Part shown: piece after piece, positions 50,308-59,355 of the stretch | Numbering within the stretch: the stretch's first letter is position 1 | Layout: the number at the start of each line of letters is the position of its first letter | Source of the DNA: Streptomyces sp. DvalAA-43 | Lineage (GTDB): Bacteria > Actinomycetota > Actinomycetes > Streptomycetales > Streptomycetaceae | Assembly (NCBI RefSeq): GCF_900091725.1 | Contig: NZ_FMBW01000057.1 | Span: 62,001-126,000 of the forward strand | Direction of reading: 5' to 3' | Length of the DNA: 64,000 bases | Made by a program: the position numbers and the translations under genes | Notes under the pieces: generated by a model | The model's database searches: none | Told to the model about the DNA's origin: nothing | What the model saw: the letters and a program-made list of their open reading frames with translations, nothing else

Positions 50308-52653
50308 TCAGCTGCCTCCGGGGGTACGGCGTCGGGGTGGGAACCAGTAGCGGGTCTGCGGGCGGACGGCGTGCGAGAGGTCGATGAGCTTCTCGTGGTC
50401 GGCGGTGTCCTTGCACTGGCGGGCCATCCAGCGGTAGGAGCCCGCCAGTTCCGCCCGTACGGCCGGTTCCCCGGGCACCGGTGCCGGGGGCAGTCCGCGC
50501 CGCCACCAGCGGCCGTCGGGCCGTACGCCACCGGCCTCCGCCCGGACCGCGTCGAGCTTCCACTCGTACAGCTCGGTACGGAGCAGCCGGGCCGCTTCGT
50601 CGCCCGTCACCACGGACGCCGGATGCGGCCCGGGGCCGCCCTCGCGCAGCGGGACCGCGGCGAGCACGGCGTCGATCCGCCGCTTCCCGGGCAGCGGTCG
50701 CCCGCCCGCCGCGAGCCGGGCGGCCCGGATGCGCAGCGCGGCGATCCGGGCGACGGCGTGGTCCCGCGACTCGTCCGGCACCAGGTCCAGCACCTCGGCC
50801 GCCGCGTCCCGGTCGCCGCGCGCCAGGGCCAGCCTGGCCAGCCCCAGCGCGGCACCGACGTGGGAGGGGTTGCGGGCGTGCACGGCCCGGAAGAGTTCGT
50901 ACGCCGAAGGGATCGCACCGGCCGGGCGGTCCGGGCCGAGCTGTTCCGCGACATAGGCCAGGGCCAGCTTCGCGGCGTACTCGCCGGGCAGCGCCCGGTG
51001 GACGGCGGCGAAGTGCTCCAGGGCGGCCTCCAGCAGCTGCCGCCGGTCGTCCAGGACGTCCGCGCTGCGCAGTGCGACGAGTCCCCAGTGCCAGCTGAGG
51101 CGCCACTGCCGCACCGGCCCCGGGCCGGGGATGGCGTTCGCCGCCTCCACCTGTTCGCGCGCCAGCGCCACCGCCTCGCCGCCCTCCTGGCCGAGCAGCA
51201 GCCGGGCGTTGTGCAGGCAGATCTCCACCGACCGCTCCCCCGACCCGGGCTGGGCCAGCAGCCGGGCGGGGTCGTAGCTGCTCACCAGGAACCGGGCCGC
51301 CTCCGGGTCCCCGGGGTAGGGCCGGGGGACGGGCAGCCGCCGGGCGATCTCGGTGGGGGTGGGGATCCCGGAGTCCAGGGCGGGCGCCTCGCGTGTCTCG
51401 TCGCGGCGGTGCGGGGCGCGGTCCAGCCAGTGCGCGTAGTCGGGCACGGTGCCCAGCCGTGCGCCGAGCAGTTCGGTGGACGGGGTGAAGTAGGTGGACG
51501 GCTCGGTCCGGTCCCGCTTCCCGCGCAGCGCCCGGATCTCGCGCAGCACTCCGCGCAGTTGGCCGGCCATCTCCTCGGCGTCGGCGAACCGGCGTTCCGG
51601 GTCGCGGTCGGTGGCCCGGTCCACCACCAGCCGGAACGAGCTGGTGCCGAGGCCGGGCACATCGTCGCCGACCGCCCAGCCGGCCAGTTCGGCCAGGGTC
51701 GCGCCGACGGTGTGGATGTCGTGGGCGATGGTCAGCGCACCGTTGCCGGCCGTCTCGGGCGCGGCGTATCTGGGGGTGATGACGGGGGGCAGCCCGGCGG
51801 AGCGGCTCCCGCGCACCCCGCCGAGGTCGATGACCTTGACGCCGTCGTGCTGGTGGACGACGTTGGACGGCTTCATGTCCCCGTACAGGAATCCCATGCC
51901 GTGCAGATGGGCGAGGGCTTCGAGGATCTGGCAGCCGTAGGTGATGACGTGTTCGATGTCGAGGACGAAGTTGCCCTGCCGGGTCGCCTCGACGACGGCG
52001 GAGAGCGTGCGGTCGCCGACGTCCTGCATCACGATGTAGCCGCCGGAGACCGTGCCGTCCTCGTTGCTGGTGCTGACGAAGTCCCGGATCTGGACGATGC
52101 GTTCGTGCCGGATGGCGACGAGGCTGCGGCGCTCCTCGGCGGCCTGGGCGGCGCCCCGTTCGGCGTACCGGTTCAGCATTCCCTTCACGGCGACGAGGTC
52201 TTCGAGGTGGGTGTCGAGGGCGAGGTAGACCCAGCCCTGGCCGCCGTGGGCGATGGGCCCGAGGATCCGGTACTGGTCCTGGAGGAGCGGGCCGTCCCGG
52301 GTGAGTTCGGGGCGGTAGTTGTACGGCACCCCGCATCGGGGGCAGTGGCCCTCGTCGGGCGGCGGGGCGGCGGTGTACGGGGCGACGAAGTACGTGGCGC
52401 AGTCCTTGGACGAGCAGCTCATCCGGACGTGTGCCTGGGTCACGGCCGCGCTCAGCCGCTGTGCGGGGGTGCTCGGGCTGAGCGGGGGCAGTTCCAGCAG
52501 CCCTCTGGGCCCGCACTTCTCGGGGGAGGCGGGCAGGGGCGGGAGTCCGGGGCCGTCCTCGGAGCGGCCGCAGGTGTCGCAGTGGCCGGTGGTCTGCACG
52601 GCGCCCTCGCAGGGGGCTCCGGTGAACCGGCGGTGCGGGCAGGGAATCCTCAT
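50308..52653 (-). CDS. PknG-like serine/threonine protein kinase
   Basis: A 781-residue soluble kinase. N-terminal zinc-binding part with Cys at about 5, 15, 25, 28 and 80, 85, 104, 107 (CDTC, CPRC pairs), analogous to the rubredoxin-like region of PknG. The kinase domain starts with ILGPIAHGGQGWVYLALD (glycine loop about 131-147), Lys157 in VAVKGML, catalytic Asp259 in LYGDMKPSN (non-RD, as in PknG) and DLG at 276-278 instead of DFG. The C-terminal 400 residues are helical TPR-like repeats. The start is the ATG overlapping the protease-like stop. PknG controls glutamate metabolism via GarA/OdhI in relatives. Confidence 0.88.
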   Translation of the reverse strand: MRIPCPHRRFTGAPCEGAVQTTGHCDTCGRSEDGPGLPPLPASPEKCGPRGLLELPPLSPSTPAQRLSAAVTQAHVRMSCSSKDCATYFVAPYTAAPPPDEGHCPRCGVPYNYRPELTRDGPLLQDQYRILGPIAHGGQGWVYLALDTHLEDLVAVKGMLNRYAERGAAQAAEERRSLVAIRHERIVQIRDFVSTSNEDGTVSGGYIVMQDVGDRTLSAVVEATRQGNFVLDIEHVITYGCQILEALAHLHGMGFLYGDMKPSNVVHQHDGVKVIDLGGVRGSRSAGLPPVITPRYAAPETAGNGALTIAHDIHTVGATLAELAGWAVGDDVPGLGTSSFRLVVDRATDRDPERRFADAEEMAGQLRGVLREIRALRGKRDRTEPSTYFTPSTELLGARLGTVPDYAHWLDRAPHRRDETREAPALDSGIPTPTEIARRLPVPRPYPGDPEAARFLVSSYDPARLLAQPGSGERSVEICLHNARLLLGQEGGEAVALAREQVEAANAIPGPGPVRQWRLSWHWGLVALRSADVLDDRRQLLEAALEHFAAVHRALPGEYAAKLALAYVAEQLGPDRPAGAIPSAYELFRAVHARNPSHVGAALGLARLALARGDRDAAAEVLDLVPDESRDHAVARIAALRIRAARLAAGGRPLPGKRRIDAVLAAVPLREGGPGPHPASVVTGDEAARLLRTELYEWKLDAVRAEAGGVRPDGRWWRRGLPPAPVPGEPAVRAELAGSYRWMARQCKDTADHEKLIDLSHAVRPQTRYWFPPRRRTPGGS

Positions 52654-54095
52654 CGGCGACCGGCCGGGCCCGGGTCGCCGCGCTGTCCGGGTACGCCCGC
52701 CCCGCCGTGCCGCTCCAGGTCCGCCCGGAGTTCGCGCAGCAGGGCGCGCAGGGCGGTGAGCCGCTCGTAGGGGTCGTCGAGGGCGCGCAGCCGGGCCAGC
52801 TGGTGGCGGCGGCGGGCCGCGGTGGCGCGCGGCGGGGGGCTCAGGGAGGCCGATTCCACCAGGCCGTTCAGTGCGGCCCACTCCGTCTCGATGCCCTCGA
52901 CGCGGCGGGTCAGGAGGTCGGCCCGCTCGTCGAGGGCGGGTAACAGCAGCTGCCGCACCACTTCGGTCACCTCTTCGCCGCCGCTGCTCCGCACGATGAC
53001 GAGCAGCCGGAAGCCGAGTTCCCGCACCCGGGCCAGCAGGGGCACCAGGCGGAGCGGCTGCCGGTCCTCGTCGAGTCCGATCACGGCGAGGCTGGGGCCT
53101 TTCGCCCGGATCACGCCGGGCCCGTGGGGTCCGGCCCGGTCCGGGCGCAAGGTCCCGGGCCCCACGCCCCCTGGCTCCGCGTCCTCCGGCCGGTGGGGCG
53201 GGGTGCCGCCCGCGAGCAGCCAGTCGCGGTAGGCATGGGCCTGGTGGCGGGGGGTGCGCAGCCTGGTGATCAGCTCGTCGGCGAATTCCTCGGGGGTGGT
53301 GCGGCCGCCCCGGTAGACGAGATGGGCGCGGTGCAGGTGGTGGCCGAGGGTGCGGTCGCGGCCGCCGCCGTGCGGGACGACGCTGAAGCGGACGGCGGGT
53401 TCCTCGCTCCCGGCGAACCATCGCCGCAGCCGCCGGTCCAGCCCGTGGTCCCAGGCGTCCGGCCCGCTCAACTCGGCGACCAGCGGGATGTGTTCGGCGA
53501 TCTTGTCGATCGGGATCATGTACGAGAACGCCAGGTCGTTGTCGGCCGGCAGGGCGAGTTCGAGGTCGCCGCGCCAGCTGACGACCATGCCGACGACCCG
53601 CTCGGGCGATCCGGCCGGTCCGCGGCGCACCTGCACGGCGGCCCCGCTGAACCCGCGTCTCACCACCTGTTCGTTGCGGTCGGCGTCGAGCTGGATCCAG
53701 GCGCCGTGCGCCCCACTGATCCGCCCGGTCAGCCACATCCCGTCGGCGAAGGACCGCGCGTAGCCGCCGATCCACACCTCGTCCCCGCGCTCCAGACGCC
53801 GTTCGAGCGTGGCGGGGGTGGCGTGCGGGCGGGGGCTCTCCAGGGCGAGTACGGCGATGTCCTCGCCTCTCGCGCCGACCGTGGGGAGCCAGCCGCCCTC
53901 GGCGACGCGTGCCCCGACGGACGCGATGGCGGAGTTCTCCGCGAACTCCACCCAGATCCGGGCGTCCGGCTCCTTCACGACGTGCGCGCAGGTGAGCGCC
54001 CGGTCCTGGGTGAGCAGCACCCCGGCGCCGCAGACCGGCCCGTCCGCGCCGCCCTGCCGTAATCGCAGCCGCCAGTCCGCCTTCAACTCCCCCAT
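52650..54095 (-). CDS. trypsin-like serine protease-fold protein
   Basis: A 481-residue protein, first gene of the five-gene operon. Residues about 8-215 are a chymotrypsin-type fold with a complete triad: His38 in ALTCAHVVK, Asp79 in GEDIAVLAL and Ser150 in RRGFSGAAV. No signal peptide is seen, so it is cytoplasmic, unlike most trypsin homologues. The C-terminal half is not a recognisable protease part; LAVIGLDEDRQPLRLVPLL and LGFRLLVIVRSSGGEE suggest an alpha/beta fold, then helices. Trypsin-like domains next to vWA proteins occur in predicted conflict systems (vWA-MoxR-type); similarity here is only in outline. ATG start, no strong ribosome-binding site; ATGA overlap with the kinase. Confidence 0.78.
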   Translation of the reverse strand: MGELKADWRLRLRQGGADGPVCGAGVLLTQDRALTCAHVVKEPDARIWVEFAENSAIASVGARVAEGGWLPTVGARGEDIAVLALESPRPHATPATLERRLERGDEVWIGGYARSFADGMWLTGRISGAHGAWIQLDADRNEQVVRRGFSGAAVQVRRGPAGSPERVVGMVVSWRGDLELALPADNDLAFSYMIPIDKIAEHIPLVAELSGPDAWDHGLDRRLRRWFAGSEEPAVRFSVVPHGGGRDRTLGHHLHRAHLVYRGGRTTPEEFADELITRLRTPRHQAHAYRDWLLAGGTPPHRPEDAEPGGVGPGTLRPDRAGPHGPGVIRAKGPSLAVIGLDEDRQPLRLVPLLARVRELGFRLLVIVRSSGGEEVTEVVRQLLLPALDERADLLTRRVEGIETEWAALNGLVESASLSPPPRATAARRRHQLARLRALDDPYERLTALRALLRELRADLERHGGAGVPGQRGDPGPAGRR

Positions 54096-54190
54096 GCCGC
54101 AAGAGAATACGCGCGTAGCGGGCGCCGCACCCAGTCCCTGGACGTACTCCGGTCACCCGGCGTCCACCGGATGTCACGCCATGGGGCCCG

Positions 54191-54316
54191 CCCCGCGTAC
54201 GCGTGAGGCGGGGTGCCCTGGCCGGGGCCGGCTCCCCGCTGACGCGGACCGCCCGCACACGCGTGGGACGGGGCCCCGACGCCGGCTTCCGCCCCCGCGT
54301 ACGCGTGAGGCGGGAC
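54191..54316. repeat. three copies of a GC-rich short repeat
   Basis: Copies near 54191-54213, 54251-54274 and 54291-54316 share the form CCCGC-(G/A)(T/C)ACGCGTG-(A/G)G-(G/A)CGGG. Each has complementary ends (CCCCGC/GCGGGG) and can form a hairpin. They occupy the 262-base gap between the protease-like gene and the GH101 gene. Confidence 0.6.
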
Positions 54317-54351
54317 GGAAGCGCCCGTGGGGCGCTTCCGTCCCGCCTCAC
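54305..54351 (-). terminator. terminator of the GH101 gene
   Basis: A perfect 22-bp stem (54305-54326 with 54330-54351, GTG loop). It begins 6 bases after the GH101 stop on the minus strand and its left arm merges into the last short repeat. Confidence 0.88.
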
Positions 54352-54357
54352 CGGGGT

Positions 54358-57300
54358 TCAGCCGCCGCAGTGGAAGCGCGCGTCGCCCCAGTCCGCGTGG
54401 TCGTTGCCGTTGCCGTCGCCGCCGTCGCCGACGACCAGGTCGACGTACTTGGCTCCGGTGACGTCGGCCGTGAGCGACCAGGCGCTGTCGGCCGCCTTCA
54501 GCACGGGCGACTTCACCTTCTCGGTGCCGTCGGCCCTGACGGAGAACTGCACGCTGCCGGCGCTCTTCTGTACGTCGTCCACGCCGACCTGGGCGGTGAA
54601 CGAGGTGCACTTGCCGCCCAGGTAGTAGCGGATCCTCGCCGGTGCGTGGCTGCCCAGGCCCTTGGCGTAGACGGTGCCGCCGACGGTCAGCGGGGAGCCG
54701 TCGCCGGTGCCGGTCTCACCGTTGGAGAGATCCCGCTCCACCGGCCCCCAGCCGTTCTCGGAGGCCGTCCAGTCCAGGTCGCTGGCCCAGCTGTCGGTGG
54801 TGGGCGGCGGCGGCAGGGTCCGTACGGAGGTCTGCGCGCCGAGCGTGCGCCGGGCGCCGCCGACGGTGTACGTCGCCTTTGAACTCAGGCTGTACGTCTG
54901 GTACTTGGCGTCGACCGGCGGGGTGACCCGCCAGCTGCCGGTGGCCTCGGCGCCCGCCGCGACCGAGTCGAAGGAGACGGCGCCCGCGGGCTCCGCCTGC
55001 CAGCCCTCGGGCACGGACAGGCTCAGGGCGACGCCGGTCGCGGCCGTCGCCTCGTAGTTGGTGAACGAGACCTTGACGGTGTTGGCGGTGCCCGGCTCCA
55101 GGGTCTCGGCGGCCGGCTCGACGCCGAGGGTGCCGCAGGCGGCCTGCTCGGAGGCGGGGGCCGGTCCGAGGTCGGTCACGGTGAAGGAGTCGAGGACGAA
55201 GTCGGCGCCGTCGGGGGCGTCGTCACGCTTGCGCAGTCCGGTCCAGGTGTCGCCGCAGCCCGCGGTGACGGTCTCGGCGAAGTGGCCGGTGGTGCGCTGC
55301 TGCCCGATGGCGGTGGTCCGGGTCTCGACCGCGTCGGGCTTCCCGTCGGCGGTGATCCGGTCGTAGCCGTCGACCCATTCGTAGGCGCCCGCGTGGCTGG
55401 ACTGGTAGTCGTACGCGATCTCGTAGCGGTGCCCGTCGGTCATCGGCACGGTCCACGGGGCGGTGCGGTAGACGAGTCCGGCGTTCTCCTCGTGGGACTT
55501 GAGGGACTCCTCGCCGCCGATCACGTCGTCGATCAGCTTTCCGTTCCACCCGGCCTGGGTGTACGGGGCGTGCAGCTGGGAGATGACGGTGCGGGGGTCG
55601 GTGGAGCCGCCCGCGTCGCCCTTGAGGAAGGGGCCCCAGCCCTGGTCGACGGCCTCGAAGTCCTCGTAGGAGAGGGTGTTCGCCTTGGTCTTCGGGGCGT
55701 TGGCGACGATGCGTACGTCATCGGCCCGCACGCTCGCGGCGCTGCCCTTGGCCGCCTCGATGCGCAGGGTGGTGCGGCCGTTCGCGGGGGCGGTGAAGTT
55801 CACCTTGGCGCGCTGGAAGTAGGTGCCGTGCCAGTCGGACGCGGCGACCTGGTCCTTGACGGTGGAGCGGTCCACGGCGACGGACTTCCCGCCGGCCGAG
55901 AGGGTGGTGTGCCGGGTCTTCCCGGGCTGGACCTCGATGAGCGCGGAGGCGGTGTAGCGCTTGCCGGGGGTGAGGCCGTCGATGCGCTGGGAGAGCGCGG
56001 CGGTGCCGGTGCCGGAGAGCTCGGCGCTGTTGCGGCCCTGGCCGTCGGTGTCGCGGGTGACGGTTCCGGTCTTCGACCAGGAGGTCAGCCCCTGGTCGTT
56101 GAAGCCCGGGTCGTCGACCGGGGTGCCCTGGCCCCACCGGGGGTCGGCGGCCTTCGGCGCCTGCTTCGGGTAGAGGACGTACGGCTGCCCGGCCTCGGCG
56201 GTCAGCGTGATCTTCCCGTCGACCGGCTTGACCGTGCCCGTCTTGACCCGTCCGTTGTCGGTGAGCGCGTAGACGGTGTACGTGCCGTTCGACGGCACCG
56301 CCCAGCTGCTCGTCCCGCCGGACTTGCTGTAGTGGTACAGCTTCTTGCCGCCGTCCCACGGCAGCAGGTAGTCGGTGCCGCTGAGGACCTTGCGGCCGTG
56401 GTCGTAGAACGTCCGCGTGCCGTTCTCCACCGTGCCCCGGACACCGCCGGTCAGGGTGACGTCGTTGCCGTCCCAGCGGGTGATCTGCTGCTGCTGGAGG
56501 TACTTGGCGGGCAGGTTGCGCTGCCAGATGTTGTCGTAGAAGGCGTTCCAGTCGGTCTCGCCGGTCCAGCCCTCGAACTCGTCGATGGCCGCCTGGCCGA
56601 GGACCGGATCGTTGTTCCAGACGTCCTTCTCGCCGTTGCGGATGAACCGGATGATCTTCGAGTTGAGGCCCTTGTTGGTGGCGCCGCCGTAGTCGAGGTC
56701 ATTGGCCCAGTGCGACCAGAGCGAGCCCCGCTCGAACTTGTCGGCCCATTCGGTGGCGACGTTCCAGCCCTGCTTCTGCACCGACCGCAGGGTCTTGTCG
56801 GCGATCCAGCCGTGCGTGTAGTAGACGTCGATGTAGAGCAGGCTCAGGTTCGGGTCGGTCTCGTCGCGCAGCTGCTGGAAGCGCTTGGCCAGGTCGCCGC
56901 TGTTGATGTCGCGGCGCTGGTCGATGTAGTAGCTCTGGCCGAGCCAGTTCCAGCCGGGCTTGGTCTTGTCGACGAGCTTCTCGTCGAAGGCCTTGGCCTC
57001 GGGGTACGCCTCGGTGGCGTTGACGTGGACGCCGAAGGTGGCCCCCCACTTCTTGCCGTCCTTCAGGAGTTCGTTGAGGTCCTTCAGCCCGCCGGCGCGC
57101 TTGTTGTAGTCGCCGCCGTAGTCGGGGTGGGCGGAGTCGTGGCCCTCGGAGGCGTACCCCTTGAGGAGTGCCAGCTGCCCGAGTCCGTCGGTGGCCAGCG
57201 AGATCCGCTTGACGTCGTCGAGGGTGCGCAGGAAGGGGTGGGTGGCCTGGCTGGCGAAGTTGAACGGGATGTGGGTGACGACCCGGTCCGGGGTGTCCTC

Positions 57301-58233
57301 GCCGCCGGGCGCCTTCACGCCGATGGAGCGGAACGCCACGGCGCCGTCCTGCCAGTCGACCGTCTTGTCCCCGTTGGCGTCGGGGGTGACGACGACCTTC
57401 GCCCAGGGCAGGTCGTCCCCGCTTTCCGGCTTCGGTGCCCCGTCGCCGCGGTAGGTCCACTGGCCGGACCAGACGCCGACCCGGACGCCGCCGTCGTCGG
57501 CCTTGCGGGTCTGGTGCCAGAACCGGGCGTCGTCGCCGCCGGTGGCGCCGGACGGCTTGTCGTACGAGGAGTTGGACTCGACCGCCGCGGCGAGCGCACC
57601 AGTATTGACGATCGCGTACGAGGCACCGACCGGCGCCTTGTCGGCGGCGGTGTCCGCGGTGACCTTCGAGAAGACGTCGGCGGTCTTCGTCGAGTCGTTG
57701 TCCAGCCGGGTGAAGGCGGTGGCCCCGCCGGTGTCCGTGGAGCCCACGGACACCAGGTCGTGGCCGGGGATGTCGATGGTGCCGACGCGGAACGCCCCGG
57801 TGTCGCGGACGGCCGTCACCTTGAAGGTGGTGGCGCGCCCGGAGACCGAGAGCGAGGCGTCGATCTCGACGCCGGGCAGGTCGGTGAAGGTCAGCGTGTA
57901 GCGGGCGGCCGAGGCGGTGACCTTGGGGGCGCCCTTGAGCTTCACCGGGTGCGCGGTGCCGTTGAGGGTGACGGCGGTGACCGGCTGGGTGCTGCCGAAC
58001 AGCCGGGCGCCACTGGCCCGGTCGGTGTACGCCAGGACGCGCGGGAAGTCGTCGGCGACGGCGACCGAGAGCTGCGCCGACCCGATGACGGTGGCGCCCG
58101 CGGGTACGGCCGGTCCGACTGCGGCGGGTGAGGGAGCGGAGGCGGCGGTGGCGGGGAGCGCGGTCCCCACCAGCGCCAGGACGGCGGCTGAGGCGGCGGC
58201 GACGGCGCCCGCCGAAGTGAATCTTCGCGACAT
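54358..58233 (-). CDS. secreted GH101 endo-alpha-N-acetylgalactosaminidase
   Basis: A 1291-residue secreted enzyme. Signal peptide at the N-terminus (residues 1-31: RRFTSAGAVAAASAAVLALVG, cut after ALPATAA). The GH101 core spans about residues 45-700; the catalytic nucleophile is Asp469 in YIDVYY and the acid/base is Glu495 in ATEWADK, by analogy with the known pneumococcal and bifidobacterial enzymes. Then come Gal-binding-like modules, an NPCBM-associated NEW3-type domain (GTANTVKVSFTNYEATAATG) and a C-terminal NPCBM/NEW2 module (YAKGLGSHAPARIRYYL). GH101 enzymes release Gal-beta-1,3-GalNAc from mucin-type O-glycans. ATG at 58233 chosen because of the signal peptide. The gene is alone in its transcript. 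Confidence 0.93.
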   Translation of the reverse strand: MSRRFTSAGAVAAASAAVLALVGTALPATAASAPSPAAVGPAVPAGATVIGSAQLSVAVADDFPRVLAYTDRASGARLFGSTQPVTAVTLNGTAHPVKLKGAPKVTASAARYTLTFTDLPGVEIDASLSVSGRATTFKVTAVRDTGAFRVGTIDIPGHDLVSVGSTDTGGATAFTRLDNDSTKTADVFSKVTADTAADKAPVGASYAIVNTGALAAAVESNSSYDKPSGATGGDDARFWHQTRKADDGGVRVGVWSGQWTYRGDGAPKPESGDDLPWAKVVVTPDANGDKTVDWQDGAVAFRSIGVKAPGGEDTPDRVVTHIPFNFASQATHPFLRTLDDVKRISLATDGLGQLALLKGYASEGHDSAHPDYGGDYNKRAGGLKDLNELLKDGKKWGATFGVHVNATEAYPEAKAFDEKLVDKTKPGWNWLGQSYYIDQRRDINSGDLAKRFQQLRDETDPNLSLLYIDVYYTHGWIADKTLRSVQKQGWNVATEWADKFERGSLWSHWANDLDYGGATNKGLNSKIIRFIRNGEKDVWNNDPVLGQAAIDEFEGWTGETDWNAFYDNIWQRNLPAKYLQQQQITRWDGNDVTLTGGVRGTVENGTRTFYDHGRKVLSGTDYLLPWDGGKKLYHYSKSGGTSSWAVPSNGTYTVYALTDNGRVKTGTVKPVDGKITLTAEAGQPYVLYPKQAPKAADPRWGQGTPVDDPGFNDQGLTSWSKTGTVTRDTDGQGRNSAELSGTGTAALSQRIDGLTPGKRYTASALIEVQPGKTRHTTLSAGGKSVAVDRSTVKDQVAASDWHGTYFQRAKVNFTAPANGRTTLRIEAAKGSAASVRADDVRIVANAPKTKANTLSYEDFEAVDQGWGPFLKGDAGGSTDPRTVISQLHAPYTQAGWNGKLIDDVIGGEESLKSHEENAGLVYRTAPWTVPMTDGHRYEIAYDYQSSHAGAYEWVDGYDRITADGKPDAVETRTTAIGQQRTTGHFAETVTAGCGDTWTGLRKRDDAPDGADFVLDSFTVTDLGPAPASEQAACGTLGVEPAAETLEPGTANTVKVSFTNYEATAATGVALSLSVPEGWQAEPAGAVSFDSVAAGAEATGSWRVTPPVDAKYQTYSLSSKATYTVGGARRTLGAQTSVRTLPPPPTTDSWASDLDWTASENGWGPVERDLSNGETGTGDGSPLTVGGTVYAKGLGSHAPARIRYYLGGKCTSFTAQVGVDDVQKSAGSVQFSVRADGTEKVKSPVLKAADSAWSLTADVTGAKYVDLVVGDGGDGNGNDHADWGDARFHCGG

Positions 58234-58366
58234 GTGCCCTGAGTAGCCCCCGTGACCGGACACCGTCAACGACCTGCGACGACTCGGAGCCCTCCAGTCC
58301 AACAACCGCTCCGCGTAAGTCCAAGTGGACGGCGGGTTTCCGCCGGGCGACGGAGGCCGGGCCTCC

Positions 58367-59239
58367 TCACCAGCGCACGGCGGTGAAGTCGATCGGCCGG
58401 GGCCGCGCCGACGCGGTGCGTTCGGCCAGTGCGTGCAGCCGCCGGGACATCTCCTCGGCGTCCCGGCGCCGCCGGTCGCCATGGCCGGGCAGCACCCACT
58501 CGAACCGCAGCTTCCCGTCTGCCCTCGCCAGGGAGACGGCCAGCTCCTCGATGGAATACCAGGTCACGCTCTCCGCGACTTCGAGATCGTCGGTCGTGCG
58601 CGACCAGTAGAAGCTGTCGCCGCTGAAGCAGTACCGGTCGTCCGCGAGGTAGAGCACACTGCCCCGGGTGTGGCCGGGCAACGGATGGGCGGTGACGCCC
58701 TCCCCGATCTCCACCGGGTCGGTCCCCCGGATCACCTGGTCCGCGTCCGGTACGGCGTCGAGGTCGCCCTCGTGGATCCACAGCCGGGCGCCGAAGTGGT
58801 CGGCGTACCGGCGCCCGTGCGCGACGTGGTCGCGGTGGGTGAGCAGCACATCGGTGACGGGCCCCGTCGCCGCCACGTACCGCTCGGCCAGTCCGGGGCT
58901 CCAGCGCGGGGTGTCGATCATCATGACCGTGCCGGACGGGCGCCGCAGCAGATAGGAGTTGGCGCCGGCGGTCTGCCGGGAGTTGTGCCCGCAGATGAGT
59001 ACGCCGTCGTCGAGCGCCATCGGGAACGGGTCGAGCGCGGGGTCCGGCTGCCCGGACGCGGAACGGATCGAGCGGGTGGGACAGGCGAAGACGGCCGCGT
59101 GTAAGCGCCGGTTCTCCGCCTCGTCGCCCGGCTGCCGCAGGATCCGCGACGCCCGTTCCTCCTCGACGATCAGCTCGGGCGCGAACTGCCGGGCGACGTC
59201 GCAGTTGGTGCAGCGGTCGTCCACGTACCAGTCGGTCAT
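58367..59239 (-). CDS. metallo-beta-lactamase-fold protein with ferredoxin-like N-terminus
   Basis: A 290-residue protein. Residues 1-60 resemble a small ferredoxin: CTNC at residues 10-13 and a third Cys in FACPTRSI, so only three Cys, as for a [3Fe-4S] type. The MBL domain follows with LLTHRDHVAHG, LPGHTRGSVLYL, FSGDSFYW and WVLPGHGDRRR as metal ligands. ATG at 59239 follows GGAAGGAGCC. Ferredoxin-MBL fusions are seen in actinobacteria; the substrate is unknown, perhaps a thioester or hydroperoxide. It lies between GH101 and the ATPase gene on the same strand but 116 bases apart. Confidence 0.85.
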   Translation of the reverse strand: MTDWYVDDRCTNCDVARQFAPELIVEEERASRILRQPGDEAENRRLHAAVFACPTRSIRSASGQPDPALDPFPMALDDGVLICGHNSRQTAGANSYLLRRPSGTVMMIDTPRWSPGLAERYVAATGPVTDVLLTHRDHVAHGRRYADHFGARLWIHEGDLDAVPDADQVIRGTDPVEIGEGVTAHPLPGHTRGSVLYLADDRYCFSGDSFYWSRTTDDLEVAESVTWYSIEELAVSLARADGKLRFEWVLPGHGDRRRRDAEEMSRRLHALAERTASARPRPIDFTAVRW

Positions 59240-59355
59240 GGCTTGGCTCCTTCCACTTTCACAGGAACGGCCCGTCGAGGGCCGCCCCTCCAGGGATAGC
59301 CCACGCACGACCGGAACGGGTAGACCGCGCCGATCTTGTCTCTGGGCGCCGGGGT

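Noticed and set aside
48895..52770. Long plus-strand frame opposite the vWA-like and kinase genes
   Set aside because: Composition is Gly/Ala/Val-rich shadow sequence with no start context, and the minus-strand genes are well supported.
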